The position numbers and the translations under genes were made by a program. Positions 27,360 to 37,433 of a stretch of DNA of 64,000 bases are shown one piece after another. Below the pieces are notes generated by a model. It saw only the letters and a program-made list of their open reading frames with translations, was not told the origin of the DNA and did no database searches. Location of the stretch: positions 1-64,000 of the forward strand of contig JAFECG010000030.1 of NCBI GenBank assembly GCA_018242215.1, given 5' to 3'. Each line of letters starts with the position of its first letter. The stretch's first letter is position 1. The DNA comes from Pseudomonadota bacterium. Lineage in GTDB: Bacteria > Pseudomonadota > Alphaproteobacteria > Rhizobiales > Hyphomicrobiaceae.

Positions 27360-29252
27360 ATGGCATCCACGACCAAACGTCGGGAAGCACCGTCTGAGCC
27401 CTTGAAGCGCGTGCTCGGGCCGACCGTTCGCGCGATTGCGGGAGATGCGGAGGTCGAGGTCGATTTCGGCCCCGGCAAGGGCGATGTCTCGGGCAAGGCC
27501 GTCCATTTGCCGGATCTTCCTCGTGCGCCATCAGCAAAGGATGTCGCGCTTGCGCGAGGATGGGCTGACAGCCTGGCGTTGCGCCTCGGTTGCCACGACG
27601 CCAAAGTGCATCGTCGCATCGCTCCGCCGGCTGGGCCCGCCCGCGCTGTCTTCGAGGCGGCCGAGCGCGCTCGCGTCGAAGGGCTCGGCTCTGCCCGCAT
27701 GCCGGGCATGGCGGCCAACCTTACCGCCCGTCTCGAAGACCATTATAGCCACGGGCGTTTCCGTTCGGTGGCGACACGTGCCGAAGCACCGCTTGAAGAT
27801 GCCCTTGCGCTTCTCATTCGAGAGCGCTTGACGGGCCAATCACCCCCATCCTCGACGAAGGGCCTTGTCGATGTCTGGCGGGCCGTGATCGAATCCCGCG
27901 GAGGCAAGCTCTTGAGCCGGCTCGAGGTCCTTTCGGAGAATCAAGAGCAATTCGGCCGCCAGATCCGTGATCTTTTGAAGATCCTCGAGATGGCTGACCA
28001 AAGTGATCAGCCTGACGCGAACAACGAAGAGGAAGAGAACGAGGAAGGCGCGGCCGAAGGCGGCTCGGAGGATTCCGAAGAAAAAAGCGAGGAGGCGACC
28101 GACGGCCAGGACCAGGAAAGCGAGGAGCAGCTTTCCGAGGGAGACCTGTCGGAAACCGAGGAAACGATGGAATCCGGCTCGACCGAGCCTCAGGAACTCG
28201 ACGAAGGCGATATGGACGATGAGGAGACGCCAGCCCCTTGGCGTCCGAATATGACCGTCCTCGATAATCCCGAAGCCTTCGGCTACAAGGTTTTCACGCG
28301 CGCTTATGACGAAGAAGTCGGCGCCGCGGATCTTTCGACGCCGGAAGAACTCGAACGGCTCCGCGCATTTCTCGACAAGGAATTGAAGTCGCTCTCGGCG
28401 GCGGTTGCGAAACTCGCCAACAAGCTGCAGCGCCGGCTCCTTGCGCAGCAAAATCGCGGCTGGGATTTCGACCTCGAAGAGGGTCAGCTCGACGCCGCGC
28501 GTCTTACCCGCATCATCACCGATCCGACGGGTGCGCTCTCCTTCAAGCGCGAACGCGACACTGATTTTCGCGACACCGTCGTGACATTGCTGCTCGACAA
28601 TTCCGGCTCGATGCGCGGCCGACCGATAATGGTCGCTGCCTGCTGCGCCGACATTTTAGCGCGCACGCTCGAGCGGTGCGGTGTCAAGGTCGAGATCCTA
28701 GGTTTCACGACGAAAGCCTGGAAGGGCGGACAATCCCGTGAGGAATGGCTCGCGGCAGGCAAGCCCCCCGCCCCCGGCCGCCTCAACGACCTTCGCCACA
28801 TCATTTACAAAACGGCCGACGCGCCCTGGCGGCGCGCCAAAAATTCGCTCGCCTTGATGATGCGGGAAGGACTGCTGAAAGAGAATATCGATGGTGAAGC
28901 GCTGGCGTGGGCGCATTCCCGCCTCGTCAATCGGTCGGAGCAGCGCCGCATTCTGATGATGATTTCCGACGGCGCGCCCGTGGATGATTCGACGCTCTCG
29001 GTGAACTCCGGCAGCTATCTTGAGCAGCACCTGCGCCAGGTCATTCACGAGATCGAAAATCACTCGCCCGTCGAACTGATCGCCATAGGCATCGGACATG
29101 ACGTCACGCGCTATTATCAGCGCGCCGTCACCATTACAGATGCGTCCGAGCTTGCTGGGGCGATGACCGAGAAACTCGTCGAGTTGTTCGAAGAAAAACA
29201 CGAAATGGAGAGTTCGCCCGTGGCCCTGCGCCGTCACGGCCGCGCCCATTGA
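27360..29252 (+). CDS. cobT: Cobaltochelatase subunit CobT
   Basis: CobT (630 residues) partners CobS in the AAA+ motor of aerobic cobalt insertion. A helical N-terminal part is followed by a very acidic linker (roughly residues 220-290, rich in Glu/Asp/Ser) and a C-terminal VWA domain with the MIDAS motif [10 protein letters not shown] that binds metal and contacts CobN. Length matches the family. The stop codon overlaps the TTG start of the next gene, indicating coupling. CobN is not in the window. Confidence 0.96.
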   Translation: MASTTKRREAPSEPLKRVLGPTVRAIAGDAEVEVDFGPGKGDVSGKAVHLPDLPRAPSAKDVALARGWADSLALRLGCHDAKVHRRIAPPAGPARAVFEAAERARVEGLGSARMPGMAANLTARLEDHYSHGRFRSVATRAEAPLEDALALLIRERLTGQSPPSSTKGLVDVWRAVIESRGGKLLSRLEVLSENQEQFGRQIRDLLKILEMADQSDQPDANNEEEENEEGAAEGGSEDSEEKSEEATDGQDQESEEQLSEGDLSETEETMESGSTEPQELDEGDMDDEETPAPWRPNMTVLDNPEAFGYKVFTRAYDEEVGAADLSTPEELERLRAFLDKELKSLSAAVAKLANKLQRRLLAQQNRGWDFDLEEGQLDAARLTRIITDPTGALSFKRERDTDFRDTVVTLLLDNSGSMRGRPIMVAACCADILARTLERCGVKVEILGFTTKAWKGGQSREEWLAAGKPPAPGRLNDLRHIIYKTADAPWRRAKNSLALMMREGLLKENIDGEALAWAHSRLVNRSEQRRILMMISDGAPVDDSTLSVNSGSYLEQHLRQVIHEIENHSPVELIAIGIGHDVTRYYQRAVTITDASELAGAMTEKLVELFEEKHEMESSPVALRRHGRAH

Positions 29253-30358
29253 GGTCGACCGTGTTCGCCAGACCATGCCGACGATTGGGCCTTGCGCTCG
29301 GCTTTCTCGGTGTTGGTGTTGGCGTCGCGGTCGCCGATGCCAAGCCGGATATCTCGAATCTCAAAACGGCATCGATCATCGTTGAGGCACAGCCGGTCAC
29401 GTCATTCGCGCGTACCGGCCCCGAGCGGCGGCTCGGCAAATTGAGATTTGTCGGTGGCCTCGTCTTGAAATCACCATCACCTTATTTTGGGGGCTGGTCC
29501 GGTCTGCTGCTTGATGACGATGCGAAGCAGCTGATCGCTCTCTCGGATACCGGCGTCTGGATGGAAGGAACCCTGACGTACGACGGTGATCATCCCAAAG
29601 GCATAGCAAACGCGACACTCGGGCCCCTCTTGCAAAAGGACGGGCGGCCTCTCTCGCACCCCCGCGACCGCGACTCCGAGTCGATTGCGCTCGCCAGCGG
29701 AACCCTTCGCCATGGCTCCATTCTGATCGGCTTCGAAGGCCGTCACCGGATCGGCCGCTATGATTTGACGCCCGACGGGATCGCGAGCAACCGCGGAATT
29801 CTTGCCCTGCCGCCGGGTGCACAACCCATGCGCGCCAACCAGGGTCTCGAAGCGCTGACGGTGATGAGAGGAGGACCTTACAAAGGCCACCCCATCGCAT
29901 TTTCCGAGAGGCTCTATGATCTGTCGCGGAACCACACCGGGTGGCTATGGACCAATGCCGGCCCACGCACCCTTCATCTCGTCAATGCCGGCGACTTCGA
30001 CATCACGGATGTTTCGAGCCTGGGCGACGGTACGCTTTTCATTCTGGAGCGGCGCTTTCGCTGGCTCGAAGGCGTCAAAATGCGCCTCCTGCGTATCCCG
30101 CCCGAGGCGCTGGCGCCCGGCCGCACACTCGAAGGCGAAACGCTGATCGAAGCCGACATGGCCGACAATATCGACAACATGGAAGGTCTTGCAGCCACGC
30201 ACCTGAAGACCGGCGATGTGCTGATCACGATGATTTCGGACGACAACTTCAATCACGTGCTGCAGCGAACCGTGCTCCTGCAGTTCCTGTTAAAGGAAAC
30301 TGAGCAAGCGAAAGCCCGGCTACCCAATGAGGCGCCGGGCTTGAATGAAAAGGAATGA
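29249..30358 (+). CDS. Secreted phytase-like (esterase-like) domain protein
   Basis: A 369-residue protein with the 'esterase-like activity of phytase' domain, a beta-propeller-type fold. A signal peptide ([19 protein letters not shown]) precedes it. Family blocks include [41 protein letters not shown] and [10 protein letters not shown]. The true substrate is unknown for most members. The start is TTG at 29249 overlapping the cobT stop, or GTG at 29261. Its 3' end contains a stem-loop that also lies downstream of rpmB. Confidence 0.85.
   Translation: MRSTVFARPCRRLGLALGFLGVGVGVAVADAKPDISNLKTASIIVEAQPVTSFARTGPERRLGKLRFVGGLVLKSPSPYFGGWSGLLLDDDAKQLIALSDTGVWMEGTLTYDGDHPKGIANATLGPLLQKDGRPLSHPRDRDSESIALASGTLRHGSILIGFEGRHRIGRYDLTPDGIASNRGILALPPGAQPMRANQGLEALTVMRGGPYKGHPIAFSERLYDLSRNHTGWLWTNAGPRTLHLVNAGDFDITDVSSLGDGTLFILERRFRWLEGVKMRLLRIPPEALAPGRTLEGETLIEADMADNIDNMEGLAATHLKTGDVLITMISDDNFNHVLQRTVLLQFLLKETEQAKARLPNEAPGLNEKE
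30312..30342. terminator. Stem-loop at convergent gene ends
   Basis: Perfect 9-bp inverted repeat AAGCCCGGC / GCCGGGCTT with a 13-base loop, inside the last codons of the phytase-like gene and 27 bases past the rpmB stop on the other strand. On the minus strand TTTCGCTTG follows, so it probably ends rpmB transcription; on the plus strand it has no good U-tract. Confidence 0.5.
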
Positions 30359-30368
30359 TCCGCTGAGA

Positions 30369-30665
30369 TCAGGCAGCAGCCTTGGACGCCTGCGCCTTCT
30401 GAATCTCGCGCTTGAGCTTGAGGCAGGTCTGCGACAGCTCGTCATTATTCGCCTTCAGCAGGAAGGCATCGAGTCCGCCGCGGTGCTCCACCGATTTCAG
30501 CGCGCGCGCCGACACGCGCAGGCGCACCTTACGGCCAAGCACGTCGCTCATCAGCGTCACGTTGCACAGGTTCGGGCGGAACTTGCGCTTCGTTTTGTTT
30601 TCGGCGTGGCTCCGAAGTTGGCCCGAGAGGGGCAAAGTCCCCGTCAGCTCGCAGCGCCTAGTCAT
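30369..30665 (-). CDS. rpmB: 50S ribosomal protein L28
   Basis: L28 (98 residues), a small basic protein of the large ribosomal subunit. It begins MTRRCELTG and has the [15 protein letters not shown] block and the [14 protein letters not shown] segment that define bacterial L28. The length with the alphaproteobacterial C-terminal extension is normal. It is a single-gene transcript with its own long leader (about 110 bases) that contains a terminator-like hairpin. Confidence 0.98.
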   Translation of the reverse strand: MTRRCELTGTLPLSGQLRSHAENKTKRKFRPNLCNVTLMSDVLGRKVRLRVSARALKSVEHRGGLDAFLLKANNDELSQTCLKLKREIQKAQASKAAA

Positions 30666-30725
30666 GACACTCTCCTATGCCGCACCCTCAAACCGGGGCG
30701 GTCGATCGAAAACTTGCTGTCTCAG

Positions 30726-30760
30726 CAAAAAAATAGTGCCCCGCAAGCCGGGGCTGCGGG
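30726..30760 (-). terminator. Terminator-like hairpin in the rpmB leader
   Basis: On the minus strand a 7-bp GC-rich stem (CCCCGCA / TGCGGGG, bases 30738-30760) with a 9-base loop is followed five bases later by seven T (30732-30726). It sits between the rpmB promoter and its start codon, so it could attenuate rpmB, or could end a transcript from upstream. Confidence 0.5.
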
Positions 30761-30771
30761 GTTTCGCGTGG

Positions 30772-30802
30772 GTGTATAATTGACAGGGCCGATCCCCGTC
30801 AA
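30772..30802 (-). promoter_or_regulatory. Candidate rpmB promoter
   Basis: Minus-strand TTGACG (30802-30797) and TATACA (30777-30772) with 19 bases between them, or TTATAC with 18. It lies about 110 bases upstream of rpmB. The TTGAC core is typical of alphaproteobacterial housekeeping promoters; the spacing is slightly long. Confidence 0.4.
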
Positions 30803-30898
30803 GACGCCGGTGCGTGTGGCCAGGAAACTCCAAGTCCAAGAATAGTCGCAAATTCAGCGTACCACCTCAAGCTGCCGAGGGGTTGGCAGGGACGCAAG

Positions 30899-31756
30899 AT
30901 GGCAAATTTGGGTGCTGGTACGCGAGGGCGGAACGCGGTCCGTGGCCTTATCGCGGTTGCCGCTGCCACCCTGCCGATTGAGCGCGGGATTGCCGCGGAT
31001 GCCAATTGGCCCAATGAAGTCTCGGCCGTTTATCGGCTCTCTTTCGACGGCTTCAACGTCGGCGTTTACCGCTTCGACGCTCATTTCGCGGGCAAATCGT
31101 ATACGGCGGTGGGCAAGACGGAGATTTCGGCCCTTTTCGGCGCGTTTAAGTGGGCAGGCAACTTTTCCGGCAACGGCGCGCTGGAAAGCGCGGGTCCACG
31201 GCCCGAGGCCTTCGAGATGCGTTACAAATCGAAAAAGAAAGTGACTTCAGTGAAGATCAGCTTCAACGGCGTTGGGGTATCTTCGGTCGCGCTCGTTCCG
31301 AACAAGAAGCCATCGCCCGAGACAATCAAGTTGAAGCCCGAAAATCTCAAGAATGTTTTTGATCCGATGGCGGCGACGATCGCGATGTCAGATGCCAACC
31401 CCGCGGATGCATGCAATCGTACGATTCCCGTCTTCGACGGTAAAGCGCGCTACGATTTGCGCTTGTCTTTCAAGGGCCGCGAACCCATCGCCGAAAAGCG
31501 CCCGTCCGGCCAGCCGAAGGAACTCGTGGTGTGCCGCGTCAAATACATTCCCATCGCGGGTCACAAGCCGAAAGACTTCGTCGATCCGTGGATCGACTAT
31601 AATGACATCGAGATCGCGCTACGTGCGATCCCCAAAGCGGGGATATATATCCCCTATCGGGTCAAAATACCCTCGACCATCGGATCTGCCGTCATGACGG
31701 CAGATACGATTAACATCACCGCTGCAAACAACCAGCAGATCGCGTTGACGCAATGA
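30899..31756 (+). CDS. DUF3108 domain-containing periplasmic protein
   Basis: A 285-residue protein with an N-terminal signal sequence that ends near RGIAA. The DUF3108 fold starts at VYRLSFDGFNVGVYRFDAHF and repeats beta-strand patterns to the C-terminus; DACNRTIPVFDGKARYDL carries the single mid-protein Cys. DUF3108 proteins are widespread in alphaproteobacteria, are predicted to be periplasmic, and have no established function. It precedes the helicase gene by about 115 bases on the same strand. Confidence 0.88.
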   Translation: MANLGAGTRGRNAVRGLIAVAAATLPIERGIAADANWPNEVSAVYRLSFDGFNVGVYRFDAHFAGKSYTAVGKTEISALFGAFKWAGNFSGNGALESAGPRPEAFEMRYKSKKKVTSVKISFNGVGVSSVALVPNKKPSPETIKLKPENLKNVFDPMAATIAMSDANPADACNRTIPVFDGKARYDLRLSFKGREPIAEKRPSGQPKELVVCRVKYIPIAGHKPKDFVDPWIDYNDIEIALRAIPKAGIYIPYRVKIPSTIGSAVMTADTINITAANNQQIALTQ

Positions 31757-31873
31757 TGCGCGCACCGCGCGAGGTTTTTACGAAGCGCGACACTCACTGT
31801 CAGCAACCCGAATAATCCTTGATCTCTAGGCCCTCCTCTGCAATGCCAGGGCTCGATCGGAGTCAATGCACGA

Positions 31874-34800
31874 ATGGCAAGTGATCTGGAAGCCCGCATC
31901 CGAAACGTGACGGCGGTGCTCGGACCAACGAATACCGGTAAAACCCATCTCGCTATCGAGCGGATGCTCGGCCACGAAAGCGGCATGATCGGCTTGCCGC
32001 TGCGCCTACTCGCGCGCGAGGTTTACGACCGCATCAAGCAGCGTGTCGGCGCGGACAAAGTTGCGCTCATCACCGGCGAGGAGAAGATCAAGCCGGAGCG
32101 GGCGCGCTATTGGGTGTCGACTGTCGAGGCGATGCCGCGCGACATCGATGTCGACTTTCTCGCGATCGACGAAATTCAGCTCTGCGGCGATCCCGAGCGC
32201 GGCCACGTCTTCACCGACCGGCTGCTGCATGCCCGCGGTCGCTCCGAGACCCTGCTGCTCGGTGCCCAGACGATGCGCGATGCGATCAGCGATCTGATCC
32301 CGGGTGCTAATTTCATATCTCGTCCGAGATTGTCGAAGCTGACCTACAGCGGCGAGAAGAAGATCACGCGTCTGCCTGCACGCTCCGCCATCGTCGCGTT
32401 TTCGGCACAGGAAGTGTACGCACTCGCCGAACTCATCCGTCGCCAGCGCGGCGGCGCGGCTGTCGTGCTCGGCGCACTGTCGCCGCGCACGCGCAACGCT
32501 CAGGTCGCGCTCTATCAATCGGGCGACGTGGAATTCCTGATTGCGACCGACGCCATCGGCATGGGTCTGAACCTCGACGTCGATCACGTCGCGTTCTCGG
32601 CCGTTCGGAAGTTCGATGGTTACAACCATCGCAACCTGACGCCGGGGGAGATTGGCCAGATCGCCGGCCGCGCCGGTCGCCATATGAATGACGGCACATT
32701 CGGCGTAACAGGCAGCGCAGAGGCACTTGACGCGGACATGGTCGAGCGCCTGGAGACCCACAGCTTCGACAGCGTGCGCACGCTGCAGTGGCGCAATCGC
32801 AACCTCGATTTCTCTTCACTCGACGCGCTTCATGCTTCGCTCCGCGAATTGCCACGCGAGCAGCGCCTCACGCGTGCCCGGACCGCAGACGATGTCGCCG
32901 CGCTCGAAGCCTTGAGTTCCGATCGCGAGATCACCGATGTCGCTACGTCCCGCCCGCGGGTCGAATTACTCTGGGAAGTCTGCCAGCTTCCCGACTATCG
33001 TAAGATTTCGGGCCAAAGCCACGCCGAGCTTGTATCGAACCTCTACAAACATCTGACGGGCGGCGAAAATCGGATTCCCGAGGATTGGTTCTCAAAGCAG
33101 GTCGCGCTCGCGGATCGCACCGACGGCGATATCGACACGCTGGCCACGCGCATTGCGCACATCCGCACCTGGACCTTCGTCGCCAACCGGCCCGATTGGC
33201 TGAAGGATCCCGCGCATTGGCAGGAGCGGACGCGCGCAATCGAAGACAGTCTTTCCGATGCCTTGCACGAACGCCTGACGCAAAGATTCGTGGATCGTCG
33301 GACCAGCGCTTTGATGAAAGGCATGCGGGACAAGGACGAACTGACGGCGGATATCGCCGACGATGGCGCCATCACGGTCGAGAACCACTTTGTGGGCCGG
33401 CTCAAAGGCTTTCGCTTCACGCTCGATTCCGCGGGTGACGGTATTCACGAGAAAGCGACGCGACAGGCTGCGATGCAAGTCGTCACGCGGGAACTAGGCA
33501 TGCGCGCGCGTCGTGTCGCTGCGGCACAGAACGAAGCGTTCAAGCTCTTGCGGAACGGCAGCATTATCTGGCGCGACGATGAGATTGCGAAGCTCGAACA
33601 GGCGGAGGACCCGCTCCATCCTGGCGTCACGCTGATCGCCGATGAGACGATGAGCGAGTCCGATCGCGAGAAGGTTCAAGCGCGCATCAAGACCTGGATA
33701 GATGAGACCATTGCCGACAAGCTGAAACCGCTGGTCGAAATGTCGAAGAGCACCGAGCTCCAGGGTCTGGCGCGCGGCATCGCTTTCCAGCTGAAGGAAG
33801 GTCTTGGCGCGCTGAAGCGCGAGGCGGTGGCCAACGATGTCAATGCCCTCGATCAGGCAGCCCGCGCAGAATTGCGCAAGTTCGGGTTGCGCTTCGGCGC
33901 TTTCAATATCTTCTTTCCGATCATGCTGAAGCCGGCGCCGGCTGATCTCGCCGCGACGCTCTGGCTATTGAAGCACCCGTCCGCCAACGGCGTCGTTCCG
34001 CAATTGCCCCGGCCCGGGCTGACGTCGGTCGTCGTCGATCCGGCAACGCCCGAAGCGCTGTATCGTGCGCACGGCTTCCATGTCTGCGGCCCGCGGGCTA
34101 TTCGCCTCGATATTATCGAGCGGCTTGCCGATTTGATCCGGCCGCTGCTGGCGTGGCGGTCGAGTCCTGAAAAAATGGAAGCACCCCCGAAAGGCTCGAC
34201 GGGTGACGGCGGCTTCCGGGCTACCGACGATATGATGTCGATCCTCGGCTGCTCGGCCGAGGAATTGGGCGAAGTGCTGAAAGCCCTTGGCTTCCGTCTG
34301 GAACGCCGTCCGCTTCCGCCGGAAGAGCCCGCAGATGTGAATGCTGTGGCCGCAACGGACGAAACACCCGCAACCTCGGAGGCGGAGGATGCGCCGGCGT
34401 CGGAAGCAGCCGTGCCGGAAGCAGTCGACACCGAAGCCGCCCTCGTCGAGTCGAAGCCACCCGAAGCGCCGTCCGAGATCGCTGCGGCGCCTGAGGTACA
34501 GAAGTTCGAAGAGATCTGGCGCCCGCGCCGTCACCAGCGTCCGGAACGCAGGGACGGCGAACGGCGTGACGGCCAGCGTCGCGAGGGCGGACACGGACGG
34601 CACCGTTCACATCACCATGGCAACCGGAATCAGCAGGTTGCTGCCACCTCCGGCAACCCCTCACCCGAAAATGTCGCCACGCCGCCAAATGCGGGTGATG
34701 CTCCGGCGTCGTCTGAGGCGGCGCCGGAGGCTGCGCCGCAGCGACACGATCGTCCCCGCCATCGTGATCGCCATACAGAAAGGCGCGACGATCGAAAACC

Positions 34801-35023
34801 CGCGCATGGCCAGCGGAGAGACGATGCGGACCGTCCACGCCGTGACGACGACCGCAGGGGGCGTCGAGATGACGGCCGCCGCAGGGAGGACCGCCGTACC
34901 CCGCAACTGATCACGGCCGCCCCGCCAAAATCTACGAGCAGCGAGTCCTCCTCGCCGTTTGCGGCGCTCGCAGCGCTCAAAGCACAGATGGAGAAGCGGA
35001 GTGAAGGCTCCGGGTCGACATGA
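31874..35023 (+). CDS. Suv3-like RNA helicase with disordered Arg/Asp tail
   Basis: A 1049-residue DEAD/DExH-type helicase related to mitochondrial SUV3. Walker A GPTNTGKTH (K23), motif II DEIQ (D99-Q102), the ATDAIGMGLNLD block and motif VI QIAGRAGRH are intact. After the helicase core comes a long unique region, then from about residue 830 a low-complexity tail: first Ala/Pro/Glu, then dense Arg/Asp/His runs. SUV3 works in RNA decay; the alphaproteobacterial enzymes are little studied. The S4 protein gene overlaps its 3' end. Confidence 0.92.
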   Translation: MASDLEARIRNVTAVLGPTNTGKTHLAIERMLGHESGMIGLPLRLLAREVYDRIKQRVGADKVALITGEEKIKPERARYWVSTVEAMPRDIDVDFLAIDEIQLCGDPERGHVFTDRLLHARGRSETLLLGAQTMRDAISDLIPGANFISRPRLSKLTYSGEKKITRLPARSAIVAFSAQEVYALAELIRRQRGGAAVVLGALSPRTRNAQVALYQSGDVEFLIATDAIGMGLNLDVDHVAFSAVRKFDGYNHRNLTPGEIGQIAGRAGRHMNDGTFGVTGSAEALDADMVERLETHSFDSVRTLQWRNRNLDFSSLDALHASLRELPREQRLTRARTADDVAALEALSSDREITDVATSRPRVELLWEVCQLPDYRKISGQSHAELVSNLYKHLTGGENRIPEDWFSKQVALADRTDGDIDTLATRIAHIRTWTFVANRPDWLKDPAHWQERTRAIEDSLSDALHERLTQRFVDRRTSALMKGMRDKDELTADIADDGAITVENHFVGRLKGFRFTLDSAGDGIHEKATRQAAMQVVTRELGMRARRVAAAQNEAFKLLRNGSIIWRDDEIAKLEQAEDPLHPGVTLIADETMSESDREKVQARIKTWIDETIADKLKPLVEMSKSTELQGLARGIAFQLKEGLGALKREAVANDVNALDQAARAELRKFGLRFGAFNIFFPIMLKPAPADLAATLWLLKHPSANGVVPQLPRPGLTSVVVDPATPEALYRAHGFHVCGPRAIRLDIIERLADLIRPLLAWRSSPEKMEAPPKGSTGDGGFRATDDMMSILGCSAEELGEVLKALGFRLERRPLPPEEPADVNAVAATDETPATSEAEDAPASEAAVPEAVDTEAALVESKPPEAPSEIAAAPEVQKFEEIWRPRRHQRPERRDGERRDGQRREGGHGRHRSHHHGNRNQQVAATSGNPSPENVATPPNAGDAPASSEAAPEAAPQRHDRPRHRDRHTERRDDRKPAHGQRRDDADRPRRDDDRRGRRDDGRRREDRRTPQLITAAPPKSTSSESSSPFAALAALKAQMEKRSEGSGST

Positions 35024-35444
35024 CCTGACGGCGGACGCTGGTCGGGAAACGCTTCAGCGTGTTGACCAATGGCTGTGGTTCGCCCGGATAGCCAAGTCCC
35101 GAACTCTGGCGCAGGCGCTGATTGAGCGCGGCAAGGTCCGCATCAATCGCGTGAAGATCGACAAGACGAGTACGACCGTGCGCGCGGGGGACGTCCTGAC
35201 GCTGTCGCTCGGCCCGAGGGTGATCAGCATAGAGATCCTGGGCATCGGGGTCAGGCGGGGTCCCGCGACCGAAGCCCAGGCTCTTTACCGGAGTTTGACT
35301 CCCCTACCGTCGGCACCCATGTCTGAGCAATCTCAAGAAACGGCGCCTTCACCTTCGCTTAAGCAGGCGGTACGTCTTGAAGGAAGCGGGCGGCCGACCA
35401 AGCATGAGCGCCGCGCTCTTGAGAAATTTAGAGGCCGCAATTGA
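35001..35444 (+). CDS. S4-domain RNA-binding protein (Hsp15-like)
   Basis: A 147-residue protein whose first ~75 residues form an S4 domain (VDQWLWFARIAKSRTLAQALI, then GKVRINRVKI), as in Hsp15, which recycles stalled 50S subunits. The C-terminus is basic. The start is GTG at 35001, preceded by GGAGAAG six bases upstream and overlapping the helicase gene by 23 bases. Coupling to an RNA helicase suggests a shared RNA task, but this is inference. Confidence 0.9.
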   Translation: MKAPGRHDLTADAGRETLQRVDQWLWFARIAKSRTLAQALIERGKVRINRVKIDKTSTTVRAGDVLTLSLGPRVISIEILGIGVRRGPATEAQALYRSLTPLPSAPMSEQSQETAPSPSLKQAVRLEGSGRPTKHERRALEKFRGRN

Positions 35445-35574
35445 AGCTGTGACGCCCGGTCCACCTAGGCAGCCGGGATCGCTATGGTAATAAGGGCGCC
35501 GCCGGATCGAGGCTATTCGAGCTTGGGTCCTTCAGCCCGCAATGGCCTGATCGTTTCGAGAACCAGGAATTCGA

Positions 35575-35913
35575 ATGACCTACGTCGTCAACGAGAAGTG
35601 CATCAAGTGCAAATACACCGATTGCGTCGAGGTTTGTCCGGTCGACTGTTTCTATGAAGGCGAGAACATGCTCGTCATCCATCCCGACGAGTGCATAGAT
35701 TGCGGCGTTTGCGAGCCGGAATGCCCCGTGGATGCGATCAAGCCCGACACCGAGCCCAGCATGGAAAAGTGGATGGAGCTCAACCGGCAATATGCAGAGG
35801 TTTGGCCGAATATCACGGCCAAAAAGCCCGCACTACCGGAAGCGGAAGCGGTGAAGGACGAAACGGGGAAGTTCGAGAAATATTTTTCTCCACACCCCGG
35901 CTCTGGCGACTAA
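35575..35913 (+). CDS. fdxA: Seven-iron ferredoxin FdxA
   Basis: A 112-residue ferredoxin with one 3Fe-4S and one 4Fe-4S cluster. The cysteine pattern [18 protein letters not shown] and [12 protein letters not shown] is the classic FdI/FdxA arrangement, so both clusters should form. It is a soluble low-potential electron carrier. The C-terminal 35 residues are a flexible, charged tail. Single gene, about 470 bases before carD. Confidence 0.96.
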   Translation: MTYVVNEKCIKCKYTDCVEVCPVDCFYEGENMLVIHPDECIDCGVCEPECPVDAIKPDTEPSMEKWMELNRQYAEVWPNITAKKPALPEAEAVKDETGKFEKYFSPHPGSGD

Positions 35914-36386
35914 ATTTTCTTCCCGACGCAGTCCTTGCAGGCCGTTACGCCAATTGTTACATAAGGCATTGGTTTGACGCGGTAATTTAAAGTCGGCCTT
36001 AAGCTCGTCCAGATTGTCTCAGAGGCCGACCCTTCATTTGCCCGCAAGACTGTGTTAGTCTCTGTTGCGATGGCGTTAAGTCTGCACAAATCCAGAACGA
36101 CCGCGAACAAAAGGTGGTTGTCTCCCTCTGAGGGGCAGCTCCTAATAAGACGTTATGGGGCGTCAGTGGGCCACTTCAGAGTCGGACAGGATTTGCGAAG
36201 CTAGGCCACAAATGAGCGCGCAGGGGACGGCCTCTCGGAAATGACGAGGCACGGATCAATGCGCGCGTGTCGTTCGGACATCGTCTTGTCCGCGGCCCAA
36301 GAACCGCTCCACCCCCCGGGGAGCGGCCTGATGGCGAAGCCGGCGATTCCCGGCACAGCCCAGTATGCGAGAGTGAGAGATTCGAT
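35914..36386. other. Intergenic region between fdxA and carD
   Basis: A 473-base gap. I see no tRNA, no repeat and no frame with a convincing ribosome site. It is more AT-rich in its first third (around 35940-36000) than nearby genes and probably carries the carD promoter, but no clear -35/-10 pair stands out. In-frame codons upstream of the carD ATG from 36267 have no ribosome site and are left out. Confidence 0.5.
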
Positions 36387-37415
36387 ATGGCTCAAAAGAA
36401 AAAAGCTCCGGTCAGCCCCAAGTCCGCAGCCAAGAGTGCCGTCCGTAAGTCGATGCCTTTGAAGGTCGCTGCAGCGGCCAACAAGGTCGCCAAGCCTGCT
36501 CCCGCTGCCAAAGCGAAGCCGGAAGCAACGGCCAAGCCCAAGCTCGCTCATCCTGCCGCGACCAAGTCCGCCAAAAAGCCGGTCTCCGTCGCTCCGAAAT
36601 CAACGATCAAGGTCGAGGCTCCAGTTAAGAAGCCTGCCGCCCCCGCGCATGTCGCAACACATGCGGCGGCGTCACACGTGGCGCCCAAGGCAGCCGCTCC
36701 GGTCGCGCCGCAGAGAACTGTTGCCGTGCCGGCCAATGCCCACAAGGCCGCGAGCCAAAAGATTTCCGCCCCCGTCGCTTCTGCTCAACAGCCTGCGACG
36801 CCGAAGGATGTTGCCGAGAAGGCTGCGGCTGCACGCCAGATCCTCGCCGTGCAGAAGAAGCCGGTCAATCAGCGCCACGGTTTCAAGGCGAACGAATTCA
36901 TCGTTTATCCCGCTCACGGTGTCGGCCGCATTGTCGGCATCGAGGAGCAGGAGATCGCCGGCATGTCGCTCGAACTCTTTGTCATCACCTTCGACAAGGA
37001 GAAGCTGACGCTGCGCGTTCCGACCGGCAAGCTCGCCAGCGTCGGCATGCGCAAGCTGGCCGACGAAGGCCTCGTCAAAAAGGCGATGGAGACTTTGAAG
37101 GGCCGTGCTCGGGTTAAGCGCACGATGTGGAGCCGTCGCGCTCAGGAGTATGTCGCGAAGATCAACTCGGGCGATCTTATTTCGATCGCAGAGGTTGTTC
37201 GTGATCTCTACCGTTCCGAAGCACAGCCGGAGCAGTCTTACTCGGAGCGCCAGCTCTATGAGGATGCGCTCGATCGCATGGCACGTGAACTTGCCGCCGT
37301 TGAAAAGCTCGACGAGCGCGGCGCTGTTCAGCGGATCACCGACATCCTCTCGAAGAGCGCCAAGGGCCGCCGCCTCGCAGAGAGCGAATCATCGTCTGTC
37401 GAGGAAGCTGCTTAA
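36387..37415 (+). CDS. carD: CarD family transcription factor with long Lys/Ala/Pro N-terminal extension
   Basis: A 342-residue protein. The C-terminal ~180 residues are a full CarD/CdnL module: the RNAP-interaction Tudor-like part starts at KANEFIVYPAHGVGRIVGIE, and the helical DNA-binding part includes the MWSRRAQEYVAKINSGDL segment. Residues 1-160 are a low-complexity Lys/Ala/Pro/Val tract resembling histone H1 tails. Usual alphaproteobacterial CarD is about 170 residues, so half of this protein is extra. CarD stabilises open promoter complexes. The ATG at 36387 has a GAGAG site. Confidence 0.93.
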   Translation: MAQKKKAPVSPKSAAKSAVRKSMPLKVAAAANKVAKPAPAAKAKPEATAKPKLAHPAATKSAKKPVSVAPKSTIKVEAPVKKPAAPAHVATHAAASHVAPKAAAPVAPQRTVAVPANAHKAASQKISAPVASAQQPATPKDVAEKAAAARQILAVQKKPVNQRHGFKANEFIVYPAHGVGRIVGIEEQEIAGMSLELFVITFDKEKLTLRVPTGKLASVGMRKLADEGLVKKAMETLKGRARVKRTMWSRRAQEYVAKINSGDLISIAEVVRDLYRSEAQPEQSYSERQLYEDALDRMARELAAVEKLDERGAVQRITDILSKSAKGRRLAESESSSVEEAA

Positions 37416-37433
37416 GCTTTGGTCCGCGAGTTC

